52,212 nt of DNA. It comes from Bacteroidales bacterium. GTDB taxonomy: Bacteria; Bacteroidota; Bacteroidia; Bacteroidales; AUK083. Below are positions 50,131 to 52,212 of this stretch, in pieces. The position numbers and the translations under genes are program-made. Location: contig JAGGUV010000095.1 in the NCBI GenBank assembly GCA_021158345.1, positions 1-52,212 on the forward strand, in the 5' to 3' direction. Positions within the stretch are counted from its first letter, which is position 1, and every line of letters starts with the position of its first letter. The notes beneath the pieces are model-generated. The model had not been told where the DNA came from. It was given only the letters and a program-made list of their open reading frames with translations, and did not search any database.

Positions 50131-50658
50131 TCAGAACAACAAATTTTCTTTTTTTGTTTTCTTTTTTGTACATAACAAGCCTCTTCTGTTAGCCCAGCCA
50201 TAAATAAAATCTTTTATCTCAATGAGTCTATCATCAATATCAACTTTAGCATCTCTGATACAAATAACAGAATTACTTGACAAAACATCATTAATAATTC
50301 TTAAATTATAAAATAAAGGCGAGTTGTAATCGTCGCAATAACCGGGGTTAAGATAATGAATGTACATAGAAAAATCATTGTCTGAAAAATAATTAAGTGT
50401 TTCTGTAAGCTTACGGGAATAAAGCAAAGAACAAAGAACAATTCTGGGTTTATCAACTTTAATAATTTCACCTACATACTTATGTCTTTCTCCGGGAGAA
50501 CCATTAATAAGAAAAACCTCAACATATTCATTTTCGTTTAAATATAATCGTCTTAAATTTTTACCCGTGTTAACGCGCCTGCCAAATAGAGCTTTCCATG
50601 TATATGATTTTCCAGAGCCGTTTTTACCCAATACTCCCACTAATAAATTTTGCTTCAT
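50131..50658 (-). CDS. Small P-loop NTPase/ATP-binding protein of unknown function
   Basis: 175 aa; Walker A GVLGKNGSGKSYTWKALFG; no other recognised domain. Confidence 0.7.
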   Translation of the reverse strand: MKQNLLVGVLGKNGSGKSYTWKALFGRRVNTGKNLRRLYLNENEYVEVFLINGSPGERHKYVGEIIKVDKPRIVLCSLLYSRKLTETLNYFSDNDFSMYIHYLNPGYCDDYNSPLFYNLRIINDVLSSNSVICIRDAKVDIDDRLIEIKDFIYGWANRRGLLCTKKKTKKENLLF

Positions 50659-50770
50659 AATTATGGTTATTTAATATTAAATTAAAGCATTCAAATATAA
50701 TAAATTAAAATTAAATAATCATGTTTTTAATTTATTTATTATTAACAACTAAAAAATGTAAAATTTTTAT

Positions 50771-50818
50771 AAAAAAAACCGCAATATTTAATTTGAAAAA
50801 ATAAATATTGCGGGTTTT
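50771..50818 (-). terminator. Terminator (possibly bidirectional) downstream of aminotransferase
   Basis: CCGCAATATTTA-N11-TAAATATTGCGG with A/T tracts on both sides. Confidence 0.85.
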
Positions 50819-50869
50819 TATTCCTTATTTTAATATTAACAAGCTTTTTAAAGCTATGCAATAAAATTT

Positions 50870-52072
50870 TTAATTTTCAATTCTTCCGGGATAAACTTTT
50901 AAAGCTTCTTCGAGGCATTTCACAGCTCTAACAAGGTCTTCTTCTTTGAGCACATAAGCAATACGAGCCTCATTCTTTCCAAGCCCTTTAGTAGCATAAA
51001 ATCCTGAAGCCGGTGCTAACATAACAGTCTCACCATTATAGTTGAAATCTTCTAACAACCACTGACAAAATTTATCCGTATCGTCAACAGGTAAGCTGAT
51101 AACAGAATAGAAAGCTCCTTTAGGCATTGGAGAATATACGCCGGGAATTTTGTTTAATAAATCAATAACAATATTACGACGTTTAATGTATTCGTTATAA
51201 ACCTCATCAAAATATTCATCAGGAGTATTAAGAGAAGCTTCTGCAGCAACCTGTCCAAATAAAGGAGGACATAAACGTGCCTGACCAAATTTTAAAACAG
51301 TTTCAATAAGTTGCTTATTACGTGAAACGAGAGTCCCGATTCTCAAACCGCATTCGCTATATCTCTTGGATACAGAATCCATTAACACTAAATTATCGTC
51401 AATGCCTTCGAGTTGCATAACAGAATAATGCTCGTTGCCATCATAACAAAACTCACGGTAAACTTCATCAGAAAACAAAAACAAATTATGTTTTTTAACA
51501 ATATCTCTTAGTTGTAATAATTCATCTTTAGAATATAAATATCCTGTTGGGTTATTAGGATTACAAATCATAATAGCTTTGGTAGCAGGAGTAATTTTCT
51601 TTTCAAATTCAGATATCGGTGGCAAAGCAAAACCGTCTTTAATATTAGAGGTAACAGGAACAATTTTTACACCTGCTTGAACAGCAAAACCATTATAATT
51701 AGTATAAAAAGGTTCAGGGATAATAACCTCATCACCGGGATTTAAACAGCTCATAAATGCAAAAATAATTGATTCTGAGCCACCTGTAGTAACAATAATA
51801 TCAGTATAGTCAACATCGATACCAACATTTTTATAATATTTTGCAAGACCTCTTCTGTATGATTCGATACCTGCAGAATGTGTATAAGCAGCGACTTTAA
51901 AATCAAAATCTCTAATAGCCTGAAGGCCATTTTCAGGTGTTTTGATATCAGGCTGACCAATGTTTAAATGATATACTTTAATACCTCTTTTTTTTGCTTC
52001 TTCTGCATAAGGGACTAATTTCCTGATAGGAGAAGAAGGCATAAAATTTCCTCTTTCTGAAATATTTGGCAT
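50870..52072 (-). CDS. Pyridoxal phosphate-dependent aminotransferase (class I/II, AspC-like)
   Basis: YHLNIGQPDIKTPENGL, MICNPNNPTGYLYSKDEL, FSDEVYREFCYDG, DSVSKRYSECGLRIGTLVS. Confidence 0.95.
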   Translation of the reverse strand: MPNISERGNFMPSSPIRKLVPYAEEAKKRGIKVYHLNIGQPDIKTPENGLQAIRDFDFKVAAYTHSAGIESYRRGLAKYYKNVGIDVDYTDIIVTTGGSESIIFAFMSCLNPGDEVIIPEPFYTNYNGFAVQAGVKIVPVTSNIKDGFALPPISEFEKKITPATKAIMICNPNNPTGYLYSKDELLQLRDIVKKHNLFLFSDEVYREFCYDGNEHYSVMQLEGIDDNLVLMDSVSKRYSECGLRIGTLVSRNKQLIETVLKFGQARLCPPLFGQVAAEASLNTPDEYFDEVYNEYIKRRNIVIDLLNKIPGVYSPMPKGAFYSVISLPVDDTDKFCQWLLEDFNYNGETVMLAPASGFYATKGLGKNEARIAYVLKEEDLVRAVKCLEEALKVYPGRIEN

Positions 52073-52092
52073 AATACTTTTTTTTAAATTAT

Positions 52093-52212
52093 TTATTTGG
52101 CAACAGGTGTTGCATTTGAATTTATCTTTTTAACAGGCATTATTTCATCAGGTTTTTTGATTACTTTACCTTTTATTTTCAAAACTATAGGTGATGTTTT
52201 AGCATTTGAATA
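52093..52212 (-). CDS. C-terminal fragment of a DUF1573-like protein (truncated by window edge)
   Basis: Translated manually: YSNAKTSPIVLKIKGKVIKKPDEIMPVKKINSNATPVAK*. Confidence 0.55.
   Translation of the reverse strand, partial: YSNAKTSPIVLKIKGKVIKKPDEIMPVKKINSNATPVAK

Overview
AT-rich, about 52 kb chromosomal window from a Bacteroidetes (Bacteroidales-like) bacterium. The lineage call rests on T9SS C-terminal domains, TTG-N17/19-TAnnTTTG promoters and typical synteny blocks. Most of it is housekeeping: rpoD / HtrA protease / dapF; cstA; usp; mltG; yigZ; aldehyde:ferredoxin oxidoreductase; tRNA-Leu(UAG)-tig-clpP-clpX; mutL with tandem rhomboids and an EEP-family protein; uvrB. The most interesting accessory block is a roughly 12 kb exopolysaccharide locus (30.2-42.1 kb). 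It has a canonical receiver protein, then a degenerate receiver fused to a sugar-phosphate transferase. These are followed by a short TolC-like protein, a LysM-containing polysaccharide co-polymerase with a degraded BY-kinase domain, a flippase, a polymerase/ligase, CysQ and three GT2s. Two large T9SS cargo genes lie next to it. Items missed by the ORF track: a 33-codon remnant of a T9SS C-terminal domain, a small membrane protein hidden by an apparent 1-nt frameshift, a degenerate heptamer tandem array, and several palindrome-rich intergenic repeat blocks. No CRISPR array, prophage or intact transposase was seen. All family calls come from reading motifs by eye; no database search was run.
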